DNA from: Stenotrophomonas sp. 364
GTDB taxonomy: Bacteria > Pseudomonadota > Gammaproteobacteria > Xanthomonadales > Xanthomonadaceae
Assembly (NCBI RefSeq): GCF_009832905.1
Contig: NZ_CP047135.1
Span: 474,001-538,000 of the forward strand
Direction of reading: 5' to 3'
DNA length: 64,000 nucleotides
In this document: positions 27,311-37,384 of the stretch, piece by piece
How positions within the stretch are numbered: the first letter of the stretch is position 1
Layout: the number at the start of each line of letters is the position of its first letter
Position numbers and translations under genes: made by a program
Notes under the pieces: generated by a model
Told to the model about the DNA's origin: nothing
What the model saw: only the letters and a program-made list of their open reading frames with translations
Database searches by the model: none

Positions 27311-27407
27311 AGCCACCCCATGGGTGGCTGCACACCACAGGCACCCGCGCCATTCCCGCACCCACGCGGTTCCCACCGGGGTAGAGCCACCCCATGGGTG
27401 GCCGCAC
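27311..27407 (+). repeat. Two REP-type palindromes after pntAA
   Basis: AGCCACCCCATGGGTGGCT at 27311-27329 and GTAGAGCCACCCCATGGGTGG from 27381 share the same core. The second begins with GTAG and is a full SMAG-type unit. They fill the gap between convergent pntAA and the DUF3106 gene. Confidence 0.75.
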
Positions 27408-27418
27408 ACCCCACGGCA

Positions 27419-27844
27419 TCACCGTTTCGGCGGCGGCATAGCCTTCACCGGGTTGGCCTTCAACCAGTCCTGGCGCTGCTCCGGGGTCATCTTCGACCAG
27501 CGCTCACGCAGCGCATCGCGCTGCGCCGGACTCAATTCGCGCATCTGCGCGAACAGCGCGCGGGCCTGCTCGCGCTGCTCCGGGCTCATGTTTTCGAACC
27601 GATGGCGCCCGCGCCGGGCCAGCTCGCGTTGTTCCGGGGTCATGCCCTGCCAGCGCTGGCCGTGCTCCAGCATGCGCTCGCGCTGCGGTGGCGGGGCGTC
27701 GTTCCAGCGGTCGCGCACGGGCGCGATCAGCGCCTCGCGCTGCTGCGGGGTCAGCCGATCCCACTCCGGCAGGGGCGGGGTCTGCGTCCCGCTGGCCGCG
27801 CTCGTCGACAGCAGCGCCAAGGCCAGGATCAGTCGCGGTGTCAT
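27419..27844 (-). CDS. Exported DUF3106 protein with repeated 'TPEQR' segments
   Basis: A 141-residue exported protein with signal peptide MTPRLILALALLSTSAASGT. The mature part is a string of short helical repeats built on (L/M)(T/S)P(E/A)QR(E/D): LTPQQREAL, MTPEQRELA, MSPEQREQA, LSPAQRDAL, MTPEQRQDW. This is the DUF3106 pattern. Such proteins usually follow an ECF-like sigma factor and a small membrane protein, as here. Function unknown; a periplasmic sensing or chaperone-like role is guesswork. It starts two bases after the upstream membrane-protein gene. Confidence 0.85.
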   Translation of the reverse strand: MTPRLILALALLSTSAASGTQTPPLPEWDRLTPQQREALIAPVRDRWNDAPPPQRERMLEHGQRWQGMTPEQRELARRGRHRFENMSPEQREQARALFAQMRELSPAQRDALRERWSKMTPEQRQDWLKANPVKAMPPPKR

Positions 27845-27846
27845 GT

Positions 27847-28182
27847 TCACTCCATTGCCAAGTCGGTCGTGCCCAGCCATACGTACAGGTCGGGATTTTC
27901 GTCGAGCACATCGCTGCTGTCATCCACTGCCGAGGCCACCGTGGGCGTGGCCGGGGCGCTGGGTGGGTTGGCGGTGAAACTGTAGCCCAGCGCCAGCGCG
28001 GCCACCGCCGAGCAGGCAGTGGCCATCCACCAGCCATGCGCGCGGCTGCGGCGTGGCGCGGCCGCGTGGCGGGCATTGCGCAGCCGCGCCAGGGTGGCCG
28101 GCGACACCTGCTGCAGGGCCTGTGCGTGTAGGGCGTGCAGGGCGGCGTCATCGTGCAGGGGCGGGGTAACGGGGCGGCTCAC
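27847..28182 (-). CDS. Small single-helix membrane protein, probable anti-sigma partner
   Basis: A 111-residue protein: a basic cytoplasmic N-terminal part of about 50 residues (LARLRNARHAAAPRRSRA), one membrane helix (WWMATACSAVAALALGYSF) and a short acidic tail ending DENPDLYVWLGTTDLAME. Position and architecture match the DUF3619-type proteins that accompany ECF sigma factors, so an anti-sigma or sigma-tethering role is inferred. Its start overlaps the sigma factor stop by four bases. Confidence 0.75.
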   Translation of the reverse strand: MSRPVTPPLHDDAALHALHAQALQQVSPATLARLRNARHAAAPRRSRAHGWWMATACSAVAALALGYSFTANPPSAPATPTVASAVDDSSDVLDENPDLYVWLGTTDLAME

Positions 28183-28736
28183 AGGGCGATCTCCAGGTGC
28201 TGCTGCAGCGCCTGCCGGGCGCGCGAAAGATGGGTTTTGACCGCGCCTTCGCTGCAGCCCATGGCCGCTGCGGTGGTGGCGCCGTCCAGTTGCTGCAGCA
28301 CGCGCAGTGTGAAGGCCTCGCGCTGGCGTGCGGGGAGTTCGCGCAGTGCCCGCACCAGCTGCGCGTACTGTTCGCGCTGCTCATGCGCCTGTGCCGGGCC
28401 GGGGGCGTGGTCGGCCCAGTCGATGTCGTGCTCGCTGCCGGCCTCGTCGCTGCTGCGCCAGAAGCGCAGCCGGAAGCCGCGCCGGCGCTGCAGGTCAACC
28501 ACCCGGCGGCGCAGGATGCTCCAGAACAGCGGCGCCCACTCGGCGGCCGGTTTGTCGCGGTAGGACAGCATCCGCAGCATGCTGTCCTGCACCGCATCCA
28601 GCGCATCGTCGCGCTGGCGCAGGCCGGCCTCGGCGAAGCGGAACGCGCGCGGCCCGATGCCCGCCAGGAACGCGTCCAGTGACACCGGCAGGGCGGCGTC
28701 GGCCTCGGTGGTCAGCGGTTGCAGGGTGGGGCTCAC
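28179..28736 (-). CDS. ECF-type RNA polymerase sigma factor
   Basis: About 185 residues. Region 2 is seen in AEAGLRQRDDALDAVQDSML and ...WAPLFWSILRRRVVDLQRRR; region 4 in LRELPARQREAFTLRVLQQL and GCSEGAVKTHLSRARQALQ, the helix-turn-helix that reads the -35. The start is uncertain: I chose the GTG at 28736 (MSPTLQPLTTEADAALPVSL); an ATG at 28793 would add 19 unconvincing residues. It heads a three-gene minus-strand operon that divides the pnt genes and is divergent from pntAB. Confidence 0.85.
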   Translation of the reverse strand: MSPTLQPLTTEADAALPVSLDAFLAGIGPRAFRFAEAGLRQRDDALDAVQDSMLRMLSYRDKPAAEWAPLFWSILRRRVVDLQRRRGFRLRFWRSSDEAGSEHDIDWADHAPGPAQAHEQREQYAQLVRALRELPARQREAFTLRVLQQLDGATTAAAMGCSEGAVKTHLSRARQALQQHLEIAL

Positions 28737-28871
28737 CAGCACAGGGTAGCGCTCGCGCAGGGGGGTACCTGTGACAACGCACCGGGGCGGCATCGGTTGA
28801 CCGGCCTGCAGAACGGTTCAGCGCATGGTTATGATGGGGGGACGGGATCACCGCCTGGGAGAGACACTGCA

Positions 28872-29176
28872 ATGAGCGACGGGTTCGTGGCGTTGTACAT
28901 CTTCATGCTGGCCGCGATCGCCGGCCACGTGATCATTTCACGGGTGCCGGTGATCCTGCATACCCCTTTGATGTCCGGCTCCAACTTCATCCACGGCATC
29001 GTGCTGATCGGCGCGATGGTGGTGCTGGGCCACGCGCAGACGCCGCTGGAGAAGATCATCGGCTTCATCGCGGTGGTGCTGGGCGCCGGTAATGCCGCCG
29101 GTGGCTACGTGGTCACCGAGCGCATGCTGGACATGTTCAAGCCCAGCGCCAAGCGCGACGCCGGGGAGAAGGCACC

Positions 29177-29180
<4 letters not shown>
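28872..29180 (+). CDS. pntAB: NAD(P) transhydrogenase subunit alpha part 2 (PntAB)
   Basis: Small membrane subunit of the proton-pumping transhydrogenase. The 102 residues hold three hydrophobic helices (VALYIFMLAAIAGHVIISR, NFIHGIVLIGAMVVLGHA, IIGFIAVVLGAGNAAGGYVV), as expected for the N-terminal part of membrane domain II. Its stop overlaps the pntB start (TTGA). Transcription must begin in the 135-base gap next to the sigma factor gene or read through from pntAA across the opposing operon. Confidence 0.95.
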
Positions 29181-30631
<1,451 letters not shown>

Positions 30632-30639
30632 ACAGAACG

Positions 30640-30730
30640 GTAGGGCCGGCCGCGGGCCGGCTCCCCGCGATGCGTGAATTCCAATGCGTTTGCGGGGCGT
30701 CATGAAGAGCCGGCCAGCGGCCGGCACTAC
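30640..30730. repeat. Inverted pair of SMAG-type REPs
   Basis: GTAGGGCCGGCCGCGGGCCGGC (from 30640) and an inverted unit GAGCCGGCCAGCGGCCGGCA ending CTAC (30730) lie tail to tail between the convergent pntB and membrane-protein genes. Confidence 0.8.
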
Positions 30731-30748
30731 CGTCGGCGCGCAGGGCGG

Positions 30749-31168
30749 TTACTTCGCCACCCACCACCCGATCACCAGCGCCACGCCCAGCCACAGCCAT
30801 TCGGCGGCGCCGTTGGCCAGGCCGATCAGCGTCCAGGCCATGAATGGGCCCATCCGCAACGATGAATCCCACGGATTGAGGCCCATCGAGCCGCCCAGGT
30901 AGGCCGAGGCGATGCCCCAGTTGGCGGCCAGCGCAACCAGCAGGGTCGCCAGCAGGGTCACCACCACCCGGGCCGGGCCGGCGCGGAAGGTGCCCAGGCG
31001 CAGCATGAACGCGATGTCCAGCGCCGCCAGCACCGCCATCCAGCCGGCCTGACGGCCGCTGAGCAGGGCAATGAACAACCAGGCCAACATGGCCGTGACG
31101 ACACCAAGCAGCAACATCGGGGGCCAGAGCCAATGGCGGCTCCGGGCAGGCACGGACGTGGGCGACAT
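30749..31168 (-). CDS. Four-helix inner membrane protein of unknown function
   Basis: A 139-residue protein with about four hydrophobic helices (PPMLLLGVVTAMLAWLFIAL, GWMAVLAALDIAFMLRL, VVVTLLATLLVALAANWGIA, and the C-terminal LWLGVALVIGWWVAK). The ATG at 31168 has AGGAAG seven bases upstream. No family is recognised. It is divergent from sufT with about 120 bases between. Confidence 0.75.
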   Translation of the reverse strand: MSPTSVPARSRHWLWPPMLLLGVVTAMLAWLFIALLSGRQAGWMAVLAALDIAFMLRLGTFRAGPARVVVTLLATLLVALAANWGIASAYLGGSMGLNPWDSSLRMGPFMAWTLIGLANGAAEWLWLGVALVIGWWVAK

Positions 31169-31286
31169 GCAATCTTCCTGTGAGTGCCCACAGGATACCG
31201 GCTTGCGGGGTGACCGGCGCGTGGGCGGCCGCTGGGCTAAAATGGTCGCCTTGCGGGAATTGGCCGCGACCCCCATATCGATCCAC

Positions 31287-31838
31287 ATGTATTCCCGTAG
31301 CAGTGAACCTGTCCACTTCGAACGCGACTGCGAGGCCGTCATGGTCCCGCAGGGCGAAACGGTCACGCTGCCCGCTGGCAGCTATGGCTACATCACCCAG
31401 GCACTGGGTGGCAGCTATACCGTCTTCGTCGAAGGCAATCTGTTCCGCATCGCCGGCAAGGATGGCGACGCCATCGGAAAGGAACCGGCGCCGGCGCTGG
31501 AGCTGCCTGACAACGCCTCCGATGACGAAGTCGAAAAACTGGTGTGGCAGCAGCTGCGCACCTGCTTCGATCCCGAAATTCCGTTCAACATCGTTGACCT
31601 GGGCCTGGTCTATGAGGTCGACCTCAAGCACCTGGACGACGGCCGGCGCGAGATCGACGTCACCATGACCCTGACCGCGCCCGGCTGCGGCATGGGCGAT
31701 ATCCTGGTCGATGACGTGCGCAGCAAGCTGGAGATGATTCCGACGGTGGCCCAGGCCGACGTCGAGCTGGTCTTCGACCCGCCGTGGGGCCGCCACATGA
31801 TGTCCGAGGCCGCCCGGCTCGAAACCGGCATGTTGTAA
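31287..31838 (+). CDS. sufT: Putative Fe-S cluster assembly protein SufT
   Basis: A 183-residue protein of the SufT/MIP18-type family acting in maturation of iron-sulfur proteins. The C-terminal MIP18 domain has EIPFNIVDLGLVYEVDL, TLTAPGCGMGDILVDDV with the conserved Cys, and FDPPWGRHMMSEAAR. The N-terminal 75 residues (RDCEAVMVPQGETVTLPAGS) are the SufT-specific extension. No suf operon is adjacent. An upstream ATG at 31242 would add 15 residues; the ATG at 31287 matches family length. Confidence 0.9.
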   Translation: MYSRSSEPVHFERDCEAVMVPQGETVTLPAGSYGYITQALGGSYTVFVEGNLFRIAGKDGDAIGKEPAPALELPDNASDDEVEKLVWQQLRTCFDPEIPFNIVDLGLVYEVDLKHLDDGRREIDVTMTLTAPGCGMGDILVDDVRSKLEMIPTVAQADVELVFDPPWGRHMMSEAARLETGML

Positions 31839-31895
31839 CCGCCCACCGCCAGCAGGCGTCGCGGCGTTCCCCGTAACCAGAACAGGAAATATCCG

Positions 31896-32993
31896 GTGTC
31901 CCAGTCTTCCGTGAGCTTCAACACCACCCGTTCCGCCACCCCGCGCAGCAGCGAGGAGCGCGAGCGCATCCTGGCCGCCCCCGGTTTTGGTCTGCATTTC
32001 ACCGACCACATGGTGGAAGTGCGGTGGGACAAGGACACCGGCTGGCACAACGCGAGCGTGCGTCCGTACGGCCCGCTGCAGCTGGACCCGGCCGCGGCGG
32101 TGCTGCATTACGGCCAGGAGATCTTCGAAGGCATCAAGGCCTACCGCCACGCCGACGGCTCGATCTGGACCTTCCGCCCGGATGCCAACGGCCGCCGCCT
32201 GCAGCGCTCGGCGCAGCGCCTGGCGCTGCCGGAACTGCCGGTGGACATCTTCGTCGAATCGCTCAAGCAGCTGATCGCCGTGGACGCCAGCTGGGTGCCG
32301 TCGGCTGACGAATCCAGCCTGTATTTCCGTCCGTTCATGATCGGCGATGAAGCCTTCCTCGGCGTGCGCGGCGCGCACAAGGCCGGCTACTACGTGATCG
32401 CCAGCCCGGCCGGCCCGTACTTCGCCAAGGGCGTGGCCCCGGTGTCGATCTGGCTGTCCACCGAGTACGCACGTGCGGCCAAGGGCGGCACCGGTGCGGC
32501 CAAGTGCGGTGGCAACTACGCCGCCTCGCTGCTGCCGCAGCAGAAGGCGCAGGCCCAGGGGTGCTCGCAGGTGCTGTTCCTGGATCCGGTCGAGGGCAAG
32601 TACCTGGAAGAACTGGGCGGCATGAACGTGTTCCTGGTTTACAAGGACGGCACCCTGGTGACCCCGGCGCTGTCGGGCAGCATCCTGGAAGGCATCACCC
32701 GCGAGAGCATCCTGCAGCTGGCCCGCGACCGTGGCATGAAGGTCGAAGAGCGCAAGGTCACCATCGACGAGTGGAAGCAGGGCGTGGCTTCCGGCGAGAT
32801 CGCCGAAGTGTTCGCCTGCGGTACCGCGGCGGTGGTCACCCCGATCGGCCAGCTCAAGGGCGAGGGCTTCTCGGTGGGCGACATCAACGCGCCGGCCGGT
32901 GAAGTGACCATGTCGCTGCGCAAGGAGCTGACCGACATCCAGTACGGTCGCCTGCCGGACCGCCACGGTTGGCTGGTGCGTCTGGACGCGTAA
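31896..32993 (+). CDS. ilvE: Branched-chain amino acid aminotransferase
   Basis: PLP enzyme for the last step of leucine, isoleucine and valine synthesis. The 365-residue chain is the class II (eukaryote-like) form: EIFEGIKAYRHADGSIWTFR, GGTGAAKCGGNYAASLLPQQ with the PLP lysine at about 203, YLEELGGMNVFLVYKDG and ITRESILQLARD. It starts at GTG 31896 behind AGGAAAT. A strong terminator follows 24 bases after the stop. Confidence 0.95.
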   Translation: MSQSSVSFNTTRSATPRSSEERERILAAPGFGLHFTDHMVEVRWDKDTGWHNASVRPYGPLQLDPAAAVLHYGQEIFEGIKAYRHADGSIWTFRPDANGRRLQRSAQRLALPELPVDIFVESLKQLIAVDASWVPSADESSLYFRPFMIGDEAFLGVRGAHKAGYYVIASPAGPYFAKGVAPVSIWLSTEYARAAKGGTGAAKCGGNYAASLLPQQKAQAQGCSQVLFLDPVEGKYLEELGGMNVFLVYKDGTLVTPALSGSILEGITRESILQLARDRGMKVEERKVTIDEWKQGVASGEIAEVFACGTAAVVTPIGQLKGEGFSVGDINAPAGEVTMSLRKELTDIQYGRLPDRHGWLVRLDA

Positions 32994-33017
32994 GCGCCCA
33001 GCACCGGATGACCCCTG

Positions 33018-33047
33018 AAAACCCGCCTGGCAACAGGCGGGTTTTTT
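33018..33047 (+). terminator. Rho-independent terminator of ilvE
   Basis: AAAACCCGCCTG, loop GCAA, CAGGCGGGTTTTTT: a GC-rich stem followed by six T residues. Confidence 0.92.
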
Positions 33048-33446
33048 CATGGCGGTCGTGCAGGCCTCCGCATGCGCAGGCGGATTGTCCAGCGGTGGCA
33101 GCACGGCGCAGGCCCCGGTGCGCAAGGCGTGTCTGCATTTTTCCGAGGCAGACAGCCGAAACAGACATTCGATGTCGCAATGTGACCGGTCGGAAGGCGC
33201 CAAGTTCCTTCACTTTCACAAACCTTCGACACGAAAAGTCTCAGATCCGACATTTCATGTCGCTGAAGTGCGGCTGAAACATTGTTGAACCCGCAGGGAC
33301 CCACTAGGTTCGCGATGGGCGGTTTGATTTCAGGGGAACCGATCCAGCAACCGGTCTTGATCCGCGCCATCGCGTTCAACAGCCCCCGGGTCGGGACTGG
33401 AAATTCAGCCGCGTTCGCGGCATCCACAGTCTGAAAGGGAAATCCG
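33048..33446 (+). promoter_or_regulatory. Long upstream region of the secreted protease with paired palindromes
   Basis: This 399-base gap has no convincing gene. It holds two palindromes of the same form, GACAT-TCG-ATGTC (33164-33176) and GACAT-TTC-ATGTC (33249-33261). Each is followed by GC, and they lie 85 bases apart, about eight helical turns. They are candidate operators for the protease gene. A likely ribosome-binding site, AAAGGGAAA, precedes the ATG at 33447. No clear -10/-35 pair could be fixed. Confidence 0.55.
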
Positions 33447-35192
33447 ATGTCTCATGATTCGCAACCCCGTTTGCGTCAGCGTGCATTGGTTGTACTCGGC
33501 GCGTCCGTCCTGTCCACCCTGCTGCTGGCCGCCCCGGCATTCGCCGGCGATGTGCAGCTCAGCGGCTTGTCGTCGGCACCGACGCACCAGCGTTTCATCG
33601 TCAAATACAAGGATGGCGCCAATCTGGTCGCCACCCCGACCGCACTGGCCAGTTCGTTGAAGGCGGCGGCCTCTGCCGTACCGGCTGCGCAGGGTCGCGC
33701 GCTGGGCCTGCAGAAGCTGCGCCAGCTGGCCATCGGCCCGACCGTGGTCAAGGCCGATCGCCCGCTGGATGCGGCCGAATCGGAACTGCTGATGCGCCGC
33801 CTGGCGGCCGACCCGAACGTGGAATACGTCGAAGTCGATCAGCTGATGCACGCCACCCTGGTCCCCAATGATGCGCGCCTGTCCGAGCAGTGGGGCTTCG
33901 GCACCAGCAACGCCTCGATCAACGTGCGCCCGGCATGGGACAAGGCCACCGGCACCGGCGTGGTGGTGGCGGTGATCGACACCGGCATCACCAACCATCC
34001 GGACCTCAACGCCAACATCCTGCCCGGCTATGACTTCATCAGCGACGCGGCGATGGCGCGCGATGGCGGCGGGCGTGACAACAACCCGAACGATGAAGGC
34101 GACTGGTACGCCGCCAACGAATGCGGCTCGGGCATTCCGGCGTCGAACTCGAGCTGGCACGGTACCCACGTGGCCGGGACCATCGCGGCGGTGACCAACA
34201 ACAGCACCGGCGTGGCCGGTACGGCATTCAACGCGAAGGTGGTGCCGGTGCGCGTGCTCGGCAAGTGCGGTGGTTATACCTCCGACATCGCCGATGCGAT
34301 CGTGTGGGCCTCCGGCGGTACCGTCAGCGGCGTGCCGGCCAATGCCAATCCGGCCGAAGTGATCAACATGTCGCTGGGCGGCGGTGGCACCTGTTCGACG
34401 ACCTACCAGAACGCGATCAACGGTGCGGTGTCGCGCGGCACCACGGTGGTGGTGGCGGCGGGCAACAGCAACACCAACGTGTCGTCGTCGGTGCCGGCCA
34501 ACTGCGCCAACGTGATCGCCGTGGCAGCCACGACGTCGGCCGGCGCGCGCGCGAGCTTCTCCAACTACGGTGCGGGCATCGACATTTCGGCCCCGGGCCA
34601 GGCGATCCTGTCCACGCTCAACAGCGGTACGACGGTGCCGGGCACGGCGTCCTACGCGTCCTACAACGGGACGTCGATGGCGGCGCCGCACGTCGCCGGC
34701 GTGGTGGCGCTGGTGCAGTCGGTGGCACCGACGGCGTTGACGCCGGCGGCGATCGAGACGTTGCTGAAGAACACGGCGCGTGCATTGCCGGGTGCGTGCA
34801 GCGGCGGGTGCGGCGCGGGCATCGTGGACGCCGATGCGGCGGTCACGGCGGCGCTGGGCGGGACCAATCCGAACCCGGGTACGGGCACGGTGCTGCAGAA
34901 CAATGTGCCGGTCACCGGTCTGGGGGCGGCCAGCGGGGCATCGCTGTCCTATACGGTGGTGGTGCCGTCGGGCCGTTCGCAGCTGAAGGTGAGCATCGCC
35001 GGTGGCAGCGGTGATGCGGACCTGTACGTGCGTTCGGGCAGCGCGCCGACTGACACTGTGTACAACTGCCGTCCGTATCTGAGCGGCAACAACGAGACCT
35101 GCACGATCACTTCACCGGCGGCCGGTACCTGGCACGTGCGGGTGAAGGGCTATTCGACCTTCTCCGGGGTCACCCTGACCGCGCAGTACTGA
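33447..35192 (+). CDS. Secreted subtilisin-like serine protease (S8) with PPC domain
   Basis: A 581-residue extracellular protease. The order is: signal peptide to about residue 33 (ending AAPAFA), an I9-like inhibitory propeptide (HQRFIVKYKDGANL to ...ADPNVEYVEVDQLM, about 47-135), the S8 catalytic domain, and a C-terminal pre-peptidase (PPC) domain from about 490 (VTGLGAASGASLSYTVVVPS). The catalytic triad is Asp178 (AVIDTG), His238 (SWHGTHVAG) and Ser410 (YNGTSMAAPHVAG). It resembles the major extracellular proteases of S. maltophilia (StmPr type) and Xanthomonas. An intrinsic terminator follows. Confidence 0.94.
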   Translation: MSHDSQPRLRQRALVVLGASVLSTLLLAAPAFAGDVQLSGLSSAPTHQRFIVKYKDGANLVATPTALASSLKAAASAVPAAQGRALGLQKLRQLAIGPTVVKADRPLDAAESELLMRRLAADPNVEYVEVDQLMHATLVPNDARLSEQWGFGTSNASINVRPAWDKATGTGVVVAVIDTGITNHPDLNANILPGYDFISDAAMARDGGGRDNNPNDEGDWYAANECGSGIPASNSSWHGTHVAGTIAAVTNNSTGVAGTAFNAKVVPVRVLGKCGGYTSDIADAIVWASGGTVSGVPANANPAEVINMSLGGGGTCSTTYQNAINGAVSRGTTVVVAAGNSNTNVSSSVPANCANVIAVAATTSAGARASFSNYGAGIDISAPGQAILSTLNSGTTVPGTASYASYNGTSMAAPHVAGVVALVQSVAPTALTPAAIETLLKNTARALPGACSGGCGAGIVDADAAVTAALGGTNPNPGTGTVLQNNVPVTGLGAASGASLSYTVVVPSGRSQLKVSIAGGSGDADLYVRSGSAPTDTVYNCRPYLSGNNETCTITSPAAGTWHVRVKGYSTFSGVTLTAQY

Positions 35193-35215
35193 GCCCACAT
35201 CCCTCTCCAATGGGC

Positions 35216-35247
35216 ACGCCCCGACTTCGGTCGGGGCGTTTTTTTTT
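35216..35247 (+). terminator. Rho-independent terminator of the protease gene
   Basis: ACGCCCCGAC, TTCG, GTCGGGGCGT followed by nine T residues; an extremely stable UUCG-capped stem. Confidence 0.93.
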
Positions 35248-35274
35248 GGGGGGGATTTTTTTTTAGAAGCTGAA

Positions 35275-35319
35275 AGCCGGAGCCGGAGCCGGAGCCGGAG
35301 CCAGAGCCAGAGCCGAAGC
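35275..35319 (+). repeat. Hexanucleotide tandem repeat AGCCGG
   Basis: Four AGCCGG units followed by two AGCCAG and one AGCCGA variant, in phase, just beyond a G-run and a T-run (35247-35264). It lies in noncoding DNA and could vary in copy number by slippage. Confidence 0.8.
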
Positions 35320-35360
35320 AGGATCAACGGCCGGGCGTTTGTGCCTGCGCTGGCTTGGCC

Positions 35361-35459
35361 GGGTACGGGTGGGTTGGCGGGACACGCCGCAAGTACGTCC
35401 GTGTAGGCTCGTGAGCGCCATCCATGGCGCCCAACGGTCCCGCCAACCCACCCGTACCC
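35361..35459 (-). repeat. Long-palindrome element, copy A
   Basis: A perfect 23-bp inverted repeat (35361-35383 with 35437-35459) encloses 53 bases that contain an inner hairpin GCGCCA-tcca-TGGCGC (35415-35430) and the conserved core that reads GAGCCTACACGGACGTACTT on the minus strand. The same core and arms recur at 35560 and 53355. Confidence 0.85.
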
Positions 35460-35511
35460 ACCCCCGAAAATTTGCTGGTGCGCAACGAACAGCCGAAAGC
35501 AGAGCAGCGAA

Positions 35512-35536
35512 GCAGCCGACCAACGGTCGGCTCTAC
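35512..35536 (-). repeat. SMAG-type REP between long-palindrome copies A and B
   Basis: GCAGCCGACC and GGTCGGCTCTAC; GTAG start on the minus strand. It sits between two oppositely oriented long-palindrome elements. Confidence 0.8.
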
Positions 35537-35559
35537 GGGGTTGGTCTTCGATGGGCACC

Positions 35560-35690
35560 GGCCAACTGTCTGGGGTGGGGGTGTGTGGGGGCGCGGGGCC
35601 GTTGCGCCGCATGGATGCGGCGCACGAGCCTACACGGATGTACTTGCGGCGTGCCCCGCGAACCCGCACACCCCCGCCCGGCCCGGAACG
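35560..35690 (+). repeat. Long-palindrome element, copy B
   Basis: Imperfect arms (GGGTGTGTGGGGGCGCGGGG near 35580; complementary CCCCGCGAACCCGCACACCC near 35654; 17 of 20 paired) enclose the inner hairpin GCGCCGC-ATGGAT-GCGGCGC (35604-35623) and the core GAGCCTACACGGATGTACTT. It is preceded by GGCCAACTGTCTGGGG, as copy C is by a near-identical sequence. More diverged than A and C. Confidence 0.8.
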
Positions 35691-35789
35691 CAGGCGGTGT
35701 CGCTTTGGACGTGGCTCCAGACGTGGTTTTGGAAGTAGCTTTGGCCCCGGCTTCTGCCGGCAGCCGCCAAAAAACCTTCCCCCCTCCGA

Positions 35790-36275
35790 TCAGGCTTCTT
35801 CGAACCGGTTCGCTGCCACGTTCTTGCGCACGTGCTCCGGGTTCCAGATGCGGCCGTTCATGGCGATGTACACGCCGCTGGCCAGCGACTGCACCGCGCC
35901 GATCGCGCAGCCGATGTTGAACTCCGCGTCCGAGCCGCGGAAACGGGCTGGGCTCAGTGCGCCGGTCATCACGATCGTCTTGTCGGCGATGCTCCGCAGC
36001 ACCTGGCCGGTCTGCACCATCGAATCGGTGCCGTGCGTCACCAGCACGTGGCGCGTCGGCTGCGCGGCGATGGTCGCGCGGATCAGCTCGCGGTCCTCGT
36101 CGGTGATGTGCAGCGAATCCTTGCGCAGGATCGGAATCACATTGAAACGGAACGTCACGCCCAGCTCGCGCAGGATCATCCCGATCTGCGGATCGCCGAT
36201 CTGGTAGTCCGACTTGTCGTCGAAGTAGATCTTGTCGATCGTGCCACCGGTGGTGATGATCAGTAGTTCGTCCAT
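35790..36275 (-). CDS. Stand-alone asparaginase N-domain protein
   Basis: A 161-residue protein corresponding to the N-terminal domain of type I/II L-asparaginases. The two catalytic threonine motifs are present: TTGGTIDK near residue 8 and THGTDSM near residue 80, followed by KTIVMTGALSPARF. The C-terminal half of normal asparaginases (about 330 residues) is absent, and the frame ends cleanly rather than by frameshift. Short forms like this occur as an established family in proteobacteria; whether they hydrolyse asparagine is uncertain. The gene is followed by the repeat region. Confidence 0.85.
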   Translation of the reverse strand: MDELLIITTGGTIDKIYFDDKSDYQIGDPQIGMILRELGVTFRFNVIPILRKDSLHITDEDRELIRATIAAQPTRHVLVTHGTDSMVQTGQVLRSIADKTIVMTGALSPARFRGSDAEFNIGCAIGAVQSLASGVYIAMNGRIWNPEHVRKNVAANRFEEA

Positions 36276-36378
36276 TGCAGGCTTCCTGGATAGCGGTCAG
36301 AACCGTGCGGGCAGCCCGCGCCGGGATGCAGATGATACGACCGCCAGCGCCGCCCCGCAGCCGCGGGCCGCCAACCGG

Positions 36379-37307
<929 letters not shown>

Positions 37308-37384
37308 TCATCTCATCCGGACCAGCGGCCAGTATGGCGATGCGATGCAGTCCCGCACACCCCTCTTCGGGTACCCTTGCGCCG

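Noticed and set aside
35250..35790. Possible CRISPR or integron array in the repeat-rich gap.
   Set aside because: The repeats are palindromic dispersed elements and a hexamer tract, with no regularly spaced spacers and no cas or integrase genes nearby.
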